NCBI GenBank assembly: GCA_947444195.1
Contig: CANEZL010000010.1
Span: 1 to 64,000 of the forward strand
Direction: 5' to 3'
Source: Methylobacteriaceae bacterium
GTDB lineage: Bacteria; Pseudomonadota; Alphaproteobacteria; Rhizobiales; Beijerinckiaceae
Length of the DNA stretch: 64,000 nucleotides
Shown here: in pieces, positions 25,482 through 34,114 of the stretch
Layout: each line of letters starts with the position of its first letter
Position numbering within the stretch: the stretch's first letter is position 1
Translations under genes and position numbers: made by a program
Notes under the pieces: generated by a model
Seen by the model: only the letters and a program-made list of their open reading frames with translations
The model's database searches: none
Told to the model about the DNA's origin: nothing

Positions 25482-27308
25482 ATGCGCGTCGCCGACCTCA
25501 TCGCCGACCTCGCCGTGAAGGCCGGGATCCGGCAGTGCTTCACCGTCACCGGCGGGGGCGCGATGCACCTGAACGACGCCTTCGCGCGCGCGCCCGGCCT
25601 CGCGGTACAGTACATGCACCACGAGCAGGCCTGCGCCATGGCGGCGGAGGGCTATGCCCGCATCGCGGGCACCATGGCCCTGGTCAACGTGACCACGGGC
25701 CCCGGGGGCATCAACGCCCTGAACGGGGTGTTCGGCGCCTATACCGATTCGGTGCCGATGCTGGTGATCTCGGGCCAGGTGAAGCGCGAGACCGTGGCGG
25801 CCCTCCAGAACCTGCCCCTGCGCCAGCTCGGCGACCAGGAGGTCGACATCCTGGGGATGGTGCGCGGCATCACGAAGTTCAGCGCCGCCCTGAACGACCC
25901 GGCCGACACCGCCCAGATCATCGAACGGGCGATCTGGATCGCCCGCAGCGGCCGGCCGGGTCCGGTCTGGATCGACGTCCCCATCGACGTGCAGGCCGCG
26001 CAGGTCGACCCCGCCGCCCTGCGCCGCTTCGCGCCCGCGGGCCCCGCGAGCCACCCGAACGAGGAGGGGCAGATCGCCGGGGAGGCACTGCGCGCGGCCG
26101 CGTCCGAGGTGCTCGAACGCCTGCGCGCGGCCGAGCGCCCGGTCCTGATGCCCGGCAGCGGCGTGCGGGCGGCGGGCGCCGAGGATCTGTTCGCCCGCCT
26201 CGTCGCCCGGCTCGGCCTGCCCGTGGCGCCGGCCTTCAACGCCCACGACCTCCTCACCGACGACGACCCGCACCTCGCCGGCTGGCCCGGCACGATCGGC
26301 GACCGGGCCGGCAACTTCGCGGTCCAGAACAGCGACGTGCTGCTGGTGCTGGGCTGCCGCCTGAACATCCGCCAGATCAGCTACAACTGGACCGCCTTCG
26401 CCCGCCATGCCTGGAAGGCGATGGTCGACATCGACGGGGCGGAACTGCGCAAGGGCACCCTGTCCATCGATCTGCCCGTGCAGGCCGACCTGCGCGCCTT
26501 CCTCGCCTGCCTCCTCGACCTCGCCGAGGACGACGCGCCGGCCCCCGCCCATGGCCGCTACCTCGCCTGGTGCCGGGAGCGGCGGGCGCGCTACCCGGCG
26601 AACCTGCCCGACTATGCCCGGCGCGAGAGCCCGGTGAACCCCTACGCCTTCATGGGCCGCCTGTGGGACCGCCTCGCGGAGGGCGACCACGTGGTGGCGG
26701 CCAACGCCACCGCCTGCATCGTCGCCTTCCAGACGGCCCGGCTGAAGCGCGGCCAGCGCCTGTTCTCGAATTCGGGCTCCGCCTCGATGGGCTACGATCT
26801 GCCGGCCGCGGTCGGCGCGGCGCGGGCGGGCACGGGCGGGCGCACGATCTGCCTCGCGGGCGACGGCAGCATCATGATGAACCTGCAGGAGTTGCAGACG
26901 GTCGCCGACAGCGGCCTGCCCATCAAGATCTTCCTCCTCAACAATGCCGGCTACTCCTCCATCCGGCAGTCGCAGCAGGCCTGGTTCCCGGACAACCTCA
27001 CCGGCTGCGAGCCCGGCAACGGCATCGGCCTGCCCGATTTCCTGAAGGTGGCCGCCGCCTTCGGCATTCCCGCCCGGCGCGTCACCGCGCTGTCGGAGGC
27101 CGACGCCCTGATCGACGCCACCCTGGCGGAGGCGGGCCCGAGCATGTGCGAGGTGATGCTCGATCCCGCCCAGCCCTTCGCCCCGAAGCTCTCCTCGCGG
27201 CGCCTGGAGGACGGCCGCATGGTCTCGGCGCCCCTGGAGGACATGGCCCCGTTCCTGTCGCGGGAGGAGCTGGCCGAGAACCTGCTGATCCCGCCGGCCG
27301 AGGCGTGA
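25482..27308 (+). CDS. Thiamine-diphosphate enzyme, acetolactate-synthase-like
   Basis: The 608-residue product has all three domains of the decarboxylase/acetolactate-synthase superfamily: an N-terminal PYR domain with the catalytic Glu in YMHHEQACAMAAEGYAR, a middle domain, and a C-terminal PP domain with GDGSIMMNLQELQTVADSGL and NNAGYSSIRQSQ (the GDG-NN cofactor motif). In sugar pathways such enzymes add a two-carbon unit to a keto-sugar (YerE in yersiniose) or make a keto-acid precursor. Biosynthetic acetolactate synthase would have an adjacent regulatory subunit, which is absent. It lies 23 bases after the NeuB-like gene. Confidence 0.85.
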   Translation: MRVADLIADLAVKAGIRQCFTVTGGGAMHLNDAFARAPGLAVQYMHHEQACAMAAEGYARIAGTMALVNVTTGPGGINALNGVFGAYTDSVPMLVISGQVKRETVAALQNLPLRQLGDQEVDILGMVRGITKFSAALNDPADTAQIIERAIWIARSGRPGPVWIDVPIDVQAAQVDPAALRRFAPAGPASHPNEEGQIAGEALRAAASEVLERLRAAERPVLMPGSGVRAAGAEDLFARLVARLGLPVAPAFNAHDLLTDDDPHLAGWPGTIGDRAGNFAVQNSDVLLVLGCRLNIRQISYNWTAFARHAWKAMVDIDGAELRKGTLSIDLPVQADLRAFLACLLDLAEDDAPAPAHGRYLAWCRERRARYPANLPDYARRESPVNPYAFMGRLWDRLAEGDHVVAANATACIVAFQTARLKRGQRLFSNSGSASMGYDLPAAVGAARAGTGGRTICLAGDGSIMMNLQELQTVADSGLPIKIFLLNNAGYSSIRQSQQAWFPDNLTGCEPGNGIGLPDFLKVAAAFGIPARRVTALSEADALIDATLAEAGPSMCEVMLDPAQPFAPKLSSRRLEDGRMVSAPLEDMAPFLSREELAENLLIPPAEA

Positions 27309-28333
27309 GCGTGGCCGCCATCGACGCGCGCGACCTCGACGCCGCCCTCGCGCGGGCGGAGCCCGACCTGCGGGCGCTTCACGGGGCCCGGGTCTTCCTC
27401 ACGGGCGGGACAGGCTTCTTCGGGCGCTGGCTGCTGGCGCTCCTCGGGCACGGGCAGGCCCGGCTCGGCCTCGATCTCGCCGTCACCCTGCTCACGCGGG
27501 ATGCCCGGGCGTTCGCGGCGCGCCATCCAACCCTCGCCGGCGCATCCTTCCTGCGCCCGCATCCGGGGGACGTGCGCGATTTCGCGCCGCCGGCCGGCGC
27601 GTTCAGCCACGTCATCCACGCGGCGACCGATACGAGCGCCGCGGCGGATCGGGACCGGATGGGCCAGATCGCCACGATCGTGGACGGCACCCGCCGCGTG
27701 CTCGATCTCCCGGGCGGCCCGCGCCTGCTCTATCTCAGTTCCGGCGCCGTCTACGGGCGCCAGCCCGCGGACCTGCCGCTGATCCCGGAGGACCACCCGG
27801 GCGCCTGCGATCCCGGCGATCCGCGCTCCGCCTACGGCAGCGCCAAGCGGCTCGCCGAGCAGATCTGCGCCGTCGCCAGCGCCGAGGGGCGGGCCGCCTG
27901 CGTCACCGCCCGCTGCTTCGCCTTCGTCGGGCCGGGCCTGCCCCTCGACGGCCACTTCGCCATCGGCAACTTCATCCGCGACGCCGTGGCCGGGGGCGAG
28001 GTCCGGGTCGCGGGCGACGGCACGGCCCTGCGCTCCTACCTCTACGCGGGCGATCTCGCGGTCTGGCTCCTGGCCCTCCTCGTGCGCGGCCGGCCCGGGA
28101 GCACCTACAATGTCGGCTCGGATGCCGGCCTCAGCATCGCCGAACTGGCGCACCGGGTCGCCCGCCTCGTCCCCTGCGCGGGGGTGCGGATCGCGGGCGT
28201 CCCCGAGCCCGACGCGCAGCGCAGCCGCTACCTGCCCGACATCGCCAGGGCGCGGCGGGACCTCGGCCTCGACGTCTGGACATCCCTGGACGCGGCGATC
28301 CTGCGCACGGCGGAGGCCGCCCGCCGTGGATGA
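27305..28333 (+). CDS. NAD-dependent sugar epimerase/dehydratase
   Basis: The 342-residue product is an extended short-chain dehydrogenase: FLTGGTGFFGRWL (GxxGxxG, about residue 28), LLYLSSGAVYG, SAYGSAKRLAEQ (Tyr-x3-Lys) and NVGSDAGLSIAELA. Enzymes of this family epimerise, dehydrate or reduce NDP-sugars. The GTG at 27305 overlaps the preceding stop (GTGA); a second GTG stands at 27311. Its frame overlaps the next gene by eight bases. Confidence 0.85.
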   Translation: MSVAAIDARDLDAALARAEPDLRALHGARVFLTGGTGFFGRWLLALLGHGQARLGLDLAVTLLTRDARAFAARHPTLAGASFLRPHPGDVRDFAPPAGAFSHVIHAATDTSAAADRDRMGQIATIVDGTRRVLDLPGGPRLLYLSSGAVYGRQPADLPLIPEDHPGACDPGDPRSAYGSAKRLAEQICAVASAEGRAACVTARCFAFVGPGLPLDGHFAIGNFIRDAVAGGEVRVAGDGTALRSYLYAGDLAVWLLALLVRGRPGSTYNVGSDAGLSIAELAHRVARLVPCAGVRIAGVPEPDAQRSRYLPDIARARRDLGLDVWTSLDAAILRTAEAARRG

Positions 28334-29432
28334 GCCGGCCACCTTCCGCGACCTGCGCCGGCGGCTCGCCGCCCTGGAGCCGCCGGCGCCCCTGAACGCG
28401 CCCTGCCACATCTACGGCGCGGGCGGCTTCGGCCGCCGCGTGGCGCGCGCGCTCCGGCGCGGCGGCCACGCCGTGCTCGGCTTCATCGACCGCCGGGCCG
28501 CAGCCCTCGGCGAAGTGGACGGGCTGCCCTGCCGCGACCCGGCGAGCCTCGATCCCGCGGATCTGCGCGGCAGCGCCTACATCCACGGCCTGATGAACGA
28601 TTACGCGCCCTCCGCGGAGGTCGCCGCCTGGGCCGAGGCGCAGGGCTTCGCGCGCCTCGTCTTCCCCGCCGACCTCGTCGCCCTCGGCCTCGATCTCGAC
28701 CATTACTGGCTCACGGGAGGCGGGACGACGCTTGCCGCCCTCGACCGGATCGAGGACCTGCACGACCGGCTGGCGGATGAGGCGAGCCGCGCGCTCCTGC
28801 GCGCCGTCCTCGCCTACCGCCTGGAGACCGATCCGCGCCGCCACCCGCCGGTGGACCGGGCCGGCATCTACCGGCCGGACTTCCTCGACCTCCACGCCGC
28901 GCCGGTGACCTTCGTGGACGGGGGCGCCTTCACCGGGGACAGCCTCGCCGGGCTCGTCGCGGCGGGCGTGCCGGTGGGGCACTGGCTCGCCTTCGAGCCC
29001 GACCCCGACAACATGGAGCGCTTGGCCGAGACCGCCCGCGCCACCTCTCGGCGGATCGGCGATTGCCGCCTCGTCCGCGCCGGGCTCGCCGAGCGCGCCG
29101 GCACCGCCCGGTTCAGCGCGCGGGACGGCGCGGCCTCGCGCGTGGCGGAAGAGGGGATCGCCATCGATCTCGTGGCGCTCGACGCGGTCTGCCCGCCGAC
29201 GGACCGGCTCTACGTCAAGCTCGACGTGGAGGGCATGGAGGCCGCCGCGCTGCGCGGCATGGCCGGCCATCTCGGCCGGCGGCCGATGCTCGCGGTGAGC
29301 GCCTATCACCGGCCGGCCGACCTCTGGGAGTTGCCGGCCCTCGTCGGGACGCTCTATCCCCGGCCGGTCCTGCGCCTGCGCCAGCACGGGCACCACGCCT
29401 TCGACACGGTGCTCTACGCGACGCCGGATTAG
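28326..29432 (+). CDS. FkbM-family methyltransferase with N-terminal Rossmann domain
   Basis: The 368-residue product has two parts. Residues 1-130 hold a nucleotide-binding fold (CHIYGAGGFGRRVARALRR then VLGFID) like the domain attached to sugar-processing enzymes. The C-terminal part is an FkbM methyltransferase with TFVDGGAFTGDSL (SAM loop), WLAFEPDPDN and KLDVEGMEAAALRG, the family's hallmark. FkbM proteins O-methylate sugars or polyketides. The GTG start overlaps the epimerase gene. It is the last gene of the operon and converges with flbT. Confidence 0.85.
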   Translation: MDEPATFRDLRRRLAALEPPAPLNAPCHIYGAGGFGRRVARALRRGGHAVLGFIDRRAAALGEVDGLPCRDPASLDPADLRGSAYIHGLMNDYAPSAEVAAWAEAQGFARLVFPADLVALGLDLDHYWLTGGGTTLAALDRIEDLHDRLADEASRALLRAVLAYRLETDPRRHPPVDRAGIYRPDFLDLHAAPVTFVDGGAFTGDSLAGLVAAGVPVGHWLAFEPDPDNMERLAETARATSRRIGDCRLVRAGLAERAGTARFSARDGAASRVAEEGIAIDLVALDAVCPPTDRLYVKLDVEGMEAAALRGMAGHLGRRPMLAVSAYHRPADLWELPALVGTLYPRPVLRLRQHGHHAFDTVLYATPD

Positions 29433-29515
29433 AGCGCTCTCCGCCGAAATGGGCGATGGTTCGGCGCAAGAGCGCGCGCGCAAGGACAACAACTCAGAGC
29501 CGCACGGGCCTTTGT

Positions 29516-29905
29516 TCAAGCCGGCTCGGATTGGGCGAGATCGCTCTCGTGCTGGACGAGGCGCCGGCCGAGCTTGATCGCGCGGTGGTATTCCTGCGCC
29601 GCGATGGCGTCGTGGATGGCGAGGAGATAGGGGCCGGCGCTCGGCATCCGGTGCAGCAGTTCGGTGGATTGCTGCACGAACAGGTTCTCGGGCTCGGCCG
29701 GATCCTCCGTGAGGTAGAGGACCTGGAGCGTGACGCAGAGCTGCTTGCAGGCCGTGTCCGCCTCGCTCTCGCGGATGATCTCGCTCTCGCGCAGGAACTT
29801 GCAGCGTCCCTCCACGAGAAGCGTCGCCTTGCGGTCGAGATTCCGGATCAGGGCGCCGTTGATGATCAGGCGCTCGGAGGGCTTCAGCTCGATCTTGAGA
29901 GGCAT
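29516..29905 (-). CDS. flbT: Flagellin translational regulator FlbT
   Basis: The 129-residue product has the FlbT pattern: MPLKIELKPSERLIINGALI, LLVEGRCKFLRESEII and LYLTEDPAEPENLFVQ. In Caulobacter, FlbT binds the 5' end of flagellin mRNA and promotes its decay when assembly is not complete. It is divergent from the flagellin gene with 259 bases between the starts. Confidence 0.93.
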   Translation of the reverse strand: MPLKIELKPSERLIINGALIRNLDRKATLLVEGRCKFLRESEIIRESEADTACKQLCVTLQVLYLTEDPAEPENLFVQQSTELLHRMPSAGPYLLAIHDAIAAQEYHRAIKLGRRLVQHESDLAQSEPA

Positions 29906-30164
29906 GGCGGGCTCCGGCTGGCTCGGACGCGCTGACTTCCCGCCGAGCCGGCATCCGTCCGGCGAGAGGGCGCTCCGGTCGCCACCCTGGTGAGATCTCG
30001 TTAACGATGCTTGAAAGAATCCCCTCGCGACCTGCCGGATCGGGGCCGAAATCGGGGAAAGCACGGAATCGAGCGGTTCCGTTTAAGATCTCGGCAGCCC
30101 GCTTCGTGGTCTCTGTCAGGTGCCGTCAGAAAGACGGTTGCTTGATCAATATGGATCACGAGCC
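29906..30164. promoter_or_regulatory. Divergent flbT / flagellin upstream region
   Basis: 259 bases that must hold the promoters of flbT and flagellin and the flagellin mRNA leader, the expected target of FlbT. I looked for a sigma-28 type promoter (TAAA-N15-GCCGATAA) and found only a poor -10 match (GCCGAAAT near 30050) with no partner -35. The flagellin ATG has no strong Shine-Dalgarno sequence, in keeping with regulated translation. Confidence 0.5.
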
Positions 30165-31376
30165 ATGGCCTCCGCTGTCACGCTTTCCGCTGCCACCCGT
30201 CAGAACCTGCTCTCGCTGCAGGACACCTCCTCGCTGACGGCCACCACCCAGAACCGCCTCTCCACCGGCAAGAAGGTCTCCTCGGCGCTGGACAGCCCGG
30301 TGAACTTCTTCACCGCGCAGTCGCTGTCGAACCGCTCGTCCGACCTCGGCACGCTGCTGGACAACATCTCGAACGGCGTCCAGGCGATCCAGGCGGCCAA
30401 CCAGGGCCTCACCTCGATCCAGAAGCTCGTGGACTCGGCCAAGTCGACCGCCAACCAGGCGCTCGCCACGCAGATCACCACGACGGGCACCGCGAGCAGC
30501 ACCTTCTCGACGAACACCACCGCCAGCACCACGATCAACCTGTTCGCCAACGGCAAGGCCTTCTCGGCGACGATCGCCCAGAGCGCCAGCATCGACGCGG
30601 CGCTCACCGCCCTGAACTCGGCCGCCACCACCGCGGGCGTGGGCAACATCTTCTCGAAGGACACGGCCGGCACCAAGGTCGTGCTGAGCGCCAGCGCCGA
30701 CATCGAGTTCGCCGACGGCACCAGCCAGACCGCGCTCGGCTTCACCACCGGCACGGGCTCCTCGGCCTCCTACGGCACCACGGGCTCGGCGGTGACGGGC
30801 GTGCCTCAGGCCAAGGAGCTCACGGTCACCGGCGTGAAGGAGCGCGCCACGCTCGCGGCGCAGTACAACAGCCTCCTCACCCAGATCGACCAGCTCGCCC
30901 GCGATGCGAGCTACAACGGCGTCAACCTGCTCTCCAGCAACGCCACCACCAACAAGCTGCACATCGCCTTCAACGAGAAGGACACCTCGAACCTCGACGT
31001 GCAGGGCGTCGATGCCACCTCGCTCGGCCTCGGCCTGAATTCCGTCAACGGCGTGTCGGGCCAGAACGCCAACGTCGGCAACTTCCTCCTCGACACCGAC
31101 ATCAAGTCCACGGCCGCGACGCTCACCTCGGCCTCCGCCACCCTGCGCTCGAACGCCTCGACCTTCGGCTCGAACCTCTCGGTGGTGCAGAACCGCCAGG
31201 ACTTCACGAAGAAGCTTCAGAACGTCCTCGACACGGGCGCCTCGAAGCTGACCGACGCGGACCTCAACGAGGAGGCGGCGAACTCCCAGGCCCTGTCGAC
31301 CCGCCAGTCGCTCGGCATCTCGGCGCTGTCGCTGGCGAACCAAGCCCAGCAGAGCATCCTCCAGCTCCTGCGCTGA
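30165..31376 (+). CDS. fliC: Flagellin
   Basis: The 403-residue product is the filament protein. The conserved N-terminal D0/D1 region (TQNRLSTGKKVSSALDSPVNFF, residues about 28-49) and C-terminal D1/D0 region (ALSTRQSLGISALSLANQAQQSILQLL) flank a central domain of roughly 190 residues that is exceptionally rich in Ser, Thr, Ala and Gly. Such a surface is well suited to O-linked glycosylation. The ATG at 30165 gives the standard MASAVTLSAA start. The gene is followed by a short hairpin and then by a probable glycosyltransferase gene. Confidence 0.95.
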   Translation: MASAVTLSAATRQNLLSLQDTSSLTATTQNRLSTGKKVSSALDSPVNFFTAQSLSNRSSDLGTLLDNISNGVQAIQAANQGLTSIQKLVDSAKSTANQALATQITTTGTASSTFSTNTTASTTINLFANGKAFSATIAQSASIDAALTALNSAATTAGVGNIFSKDTAGTKVVLSASADIEFADGTSQTALGFTTGTGSSASYGTTGSAVTGVPQAKELTVTGVKERATLAAQYNSLLTQIDQLARDASYNGVNLLSSNATTNKLHIAFNEKDTSNLDVQGVDATSLGLGLNSVNGVSGQNANVGNFLLDTDIKSTAATLTSASATLRSNASTFGSNLSVVQNRQDFTKKLQNVLDTGASKLTDADLNEEAANSQALSTRQSLGISALSLANQAQQSILQLLR

Positions 31377-31405
31377 TCGCCGGAGCGCACCGGGAAATCC
31401 GCGCG

Positions 31406-31428
31406 GGCGGCGCCGGCCAGGCGCCGCC
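31406..31428 (+). terminator. Possible terminator after flagellin
   Basis: An 8-bp perfect GC stem (GGCGGCGC / GCGCCGCC) with a 7-base loop lies 30 bases after the flagellin stop. Only two T residues follow, so termination may be partial, leaving some read-through into the downstream glycosyltransferase gene. Confidence 0.4.
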
Positions 31429-31452
31429 TTCGCCCGCGAAGATGGATCAGGC

Positions 31453-33618
31453 ATGGCCCGAACCGGCAGATCTCTGAGTTCGGCCAAGAGCCCCGCGCGG
31501 GAGAGCGAGCCGTCCTCGCTGACCGACCGCATCCTGCGCAAGGCGGGCGCCCATCAGGAAGCCGGCCGCATGCGCGAGGCCCTCGCGCAGCTCGCGCGGA
31601 TCCTCGAGCGCGACGCGGCCCATGCCGAGGCCAACTACAAGGCCGGCGTGATCCGCTCCCAGGTGGGAGAGCGCGCGGCGGCGGTCCCGCACCTCACCGC
31701 GGCGCTCCGCGCCAATCCGGCCGAGCCGCGCTACTGGCTGTCCCTCGCCACCGCGCTCCTCGGCCTCGGCCGGGTCGCGGATGCGCGCGCGATCCTCGAG
31801 CGCTTCGTGCGCGAGCCCTTCACGGATCCGGCGACCCAGGCGACCAAGGCGGCCCTGATCGGCGGCCTGATGAACCAGGCCCAGGTGCTGTTCACGGACC
31901 GCGCCTTCGCGGAGGCCGAGGCCCTCATCGAGATCGTGATTCTCCTCGACGAGAACCATTCCGAGGCGATCCACTGCGCGGGCCTCTGCGCCGCCGCCAT
32001 GGACCGGCCGGAACTCGCCTACGACCTGATGAGCATCGCCATCTACAAGGACGGCACCTCGGGCCACTTCTTCATCAACCTCGCCAACATCTTCCTCGGC
32101 CGCCGCGAGTACGAGCCGGCGGTGGAGTGCCTCTACAAGGCGATCGCGCTCGGCGAGGACGGCTTCGTCACCCACAACAATCTCGGGCTCGCCCTCCACA
32201 AGACCCAGCGCTACGACGACGCCCTGCGCCACCTCGCGCTCTCCATCGAGAAGAACCCGTCCAACGCCCTGGCGCACAACAATTGCGGCGTGGTGCATCA
32301 GGATATGGGGCAGATCGAGGAGGCGATCGCCGATTACAACCGCGCGCTCGCCCTCGATCCGGCGAACTTCAACAGCCACAGCAACCGGCTCTTCTGCAAG
32401 CTCTATCGCCAGGAGCACGATTCGGACGACTATCTCGCCGATGCCAGCGCCTTCGGGCGCAGCTTCGCCGATCCGCTCCTGCGCCGCCGCCCGTTCCGCA
32501 ACGACCCGACCCCGGAAAGGCGCCTGCGCGTCGGCTTCGTCTCGGGCGACTTCTACGAGCACGCCGTCGCCTACTTCCTCGAGCCGGCGGTGGCGGCCCT
32601 CGACCGGAGCGCGTTCGAACTCTTCGCCTACTCGAACACCACGAGCGACGACGGCACCACCGAGCGCCTGCGCGCGCATTTCGACACCTGGCGCTCGATC
32701 CGCTGCCTCGACGACGAGGCGACCTGCGACCTGATCGAGGCGGACGCCATCGACATCCTCGTCGACCTCTCGGGGCATACGGCCGGCAACCGCCTCCTCG
32801 TCTTCGCCCGCAAGCCCGCGCCGATCCAGGTGAGCTGGATCGGTTACCCCGCCACGACGGGCTTGGCGGCGATCGACTACCGCTTCACCGACCGGTTCTC
32901 GGAGCCGGCCGGCATCGGCGACGACCACAACGTGGAGACGCTCTGGCGCCTGCCGCGGGTCGGCGCCTGCTACCGGGGCAACCCGCGGGCGCCGGACGCG
33001 GTGGCGCGGGCCCCGTTCGAGGAGAACGGCCACATCACCTTCGGCTGCTTCAACCGCTTCACCAAGGTCAGCGACGCGACCCTGCAGGCCTGGGCCGAGA
33101 TCCTGCGGCGGCTGCCGGATGCCCGCATCCTCTTCGAGATCGCCAGCGTCGATTCGGAGGCGGTCCGCGCCGAGGTCGAGGCGCGGCTGGTGCGCAACGG
33201 CCTGCCCCTCGACAGGCTGACCCTGGAGCCGCGCCACCCGCGCAACCGCTACGTGCTCTACAACCGGATCGATGCGGGACTGGACCCGTTCCCCTACAAC
33301 GGCGGCACCACGAGCCTCGACACGCTCTACATGGGCGTGCCCTTCATCGCCCTCGAAGGCGACCACTTCGCCGCCCGGATGGGCCACTCCATCCTCAACA
33401 ATGTCGGGCTGCCCGAGCTCAGCGCCGGAACGGTGGAGGCCTACGTGGCGCTCGCCGTCCGCATGGGCGAGGACCGCGACTGGCTGCGCGGCCTGCGGCA
33501 CGGACTGCGCCAGCGCATGCAGGCGAGCCCGCACATGGACAACCAGGGGCTCGCCGCCGATATCGGCGACGCCTTCCGCGCCATGTGGCGGCGCTGGCTC
33601 GACACGCGGGAGGCCTGA
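31453..33618 (+). CDS. TPR protein with O-GlcNAc-transferase-like (SPINDLY) domain
   Basis: The 721-residue product has an N-terminal half of tetratricopeptide repeats (for example NALAHNNCGVVHQDMGQIEEA and the following NRALALDP) and a C-terminal glycosyltransferase half of the GT41/SPINDLY type: RLRVGFVSGDFYEHAV, DILVDLSGHTAGNRL, PIQVSWIGYPATTGL, FGCFNRFTKVS and DPFPYNGGTTSLDTLYMGVP. Bacterial members next to flagellin genes transfer sugars to Ser/Thr of proteins. It follows flagellin by 76 bases on the same strand, so flagellin is the obvious substrate. Confidence 0.85.
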   Translation: MARTGRSLSSAKSPARESEPSSLTDRILRKAGAHQEAGRMREALAQLARILERDAAHAEANYKAGVIRSQVGERAAAVPHLTAALRANPAEPRYWLSLATALLGLGRVADARAILERFVREPFTDPATQATKAALIGGLMNQAQVLFTDRAFAEAEALIEIVILLDENHSEAIHCAGLCAAAMDRPELAYDLMSIAIYKDGTSGHFFINLANIFLGRREYEPAVECLYKAIALGEDGFVTHNNLGLALHKTQRYDDALRHLALSIEKNPSNALAHNNCGVVHQDMGQIEEAIADYNRALALDPANFNSHSNRLFCKLYRQEHDSDDYLADASAFGRSFADPLLRRRPFRNDPTPERRLRVGFVSGDFYEHAVAYFLEPAVAALDRSAFELFAYSNTTSDDGTTERLRAHFDTWRSIRCLDDEATCDLIEADAIDILVDLSGHTAGNRLLVFARKPAPIQVSWIGYPATTGLAAIDYRFTDRFSEPAGIGDDHNVETLWRLPRVGACYRGNPRAPDAVARAPFEENGHITFGCFNRFTKVSDATLQAWAEILRRLPDARILFEIASVDSEAVRAEVEARLVRNGLPLDRLTLEPRHPRNRYVLYNRIDAGLDPFPYNGGTTSLDTLYMGVPFIALEGDHFAARMGHSILNNVGLPELSAGTVEAYVALAVRMGEDRDWLRGLRHGLRQRMQASPHMDNQGLAADIGDAFRAMWRRWLDTREA

Positions 33619-33709
33619 TACGATCTCCGCTCGATCGAAGCGGGGAGCGTATCGGCCAAGCCCGCGCGGCGCCCAAATCCGCCATCCCGAAGGGATCGAT
33701 CGGATTTGG
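33617..33709. terminator. Bidirectional terminator region between convergent genes
   Basis: Two inverted repeats fill the gap between the glycosyltransferase and FlaG-like genes. The first pairs GATACG with CGTATC (33617-33653). The second is a nested hairpin CCAAATCCG ... ATCCC-GAA-GGGAT ... CGGATTTGG (33673-33709). Convergent position and symmetry suggest a bidirectional terminator. Confidence 0.5.
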
Positions 33710-33730
33710 TATGAGAGATCTCCCGGCGGA

Positions 33731-34114
33731 TCAGGCCATGCGGTTCACGGCCTCCTTGGCCTCGCTCTGAGCGGCGCGGGCGGCGGCGGCCCGCTGCGCG
33801 TAGGCGCGCGCGTCGAGTGCCTGCGGGCTCGGCAGCTGGACCATCACGGTCCCCGAGCCCGGATCGACGACCTGGTAGACGATCTCCTGGGAGTCGAGAT
33901 CCTTGACGTAGCGGCCGCGATAGTCGCCCGCGGCCTTGCGGTCCCCCTCGGCGGGCTGCGCATCCGGCCGGACCTCGACGCTCACCGCGGGCTCGAGCCG
34001 GCTCTCCCGCGGACCCGAATCCGCGCCCTGCGGCCGCGCCGCCTGTCCGGTCTCGATGGGGGAGGGGCCCCCTGCGGCACGCTCGACCGGGCGTGCCCCG
34101 GCGATCTCCAGCAT
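33731..34114 (-). CDS. FlaG-like flagellar protein
   Basis: The 127-residue product has a disordered Pro/Ala/Arg-rich N-terminal half and a conserved-looking core DSQEIVYQVVDPGSGTVMVQLPSPQAL, which matches the FlaG-domain pattern (D-x-T-x-x-x-V-x-Q-x-x-D-x-x-T-G-x-V-x-x-Q-I-P). FlaG proteins influence filament length. It sits at the edge of the flagellar block. Confidence 0.6.
   Translation of the reverse strand: MLEIAGARPVERAAGGPSPIETGQAARPQGADSGPRESRLEPAVSVEVRPDAQPAEGDRKAAGDYRGRYVKDLDSQEIVYQVVDPGSGTVMVQLPSPQALDARAYAQRAAAARAAQSEAKEAVNRMA

Noticed and set aside
25535..28333. Very long plus-strand frame covering the thiamine-diphosphate gene and the epimerase
   Set aside because: Only its last 343 codons are real (epimerase). 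The first part is out of frame with the well-supported thiamine-diphosphate enzyme.
29906..30164. Sigma-28 promoter for flagellin
   Set aside because: Only a weak -10 match near 30050; no -35 at the right distance.
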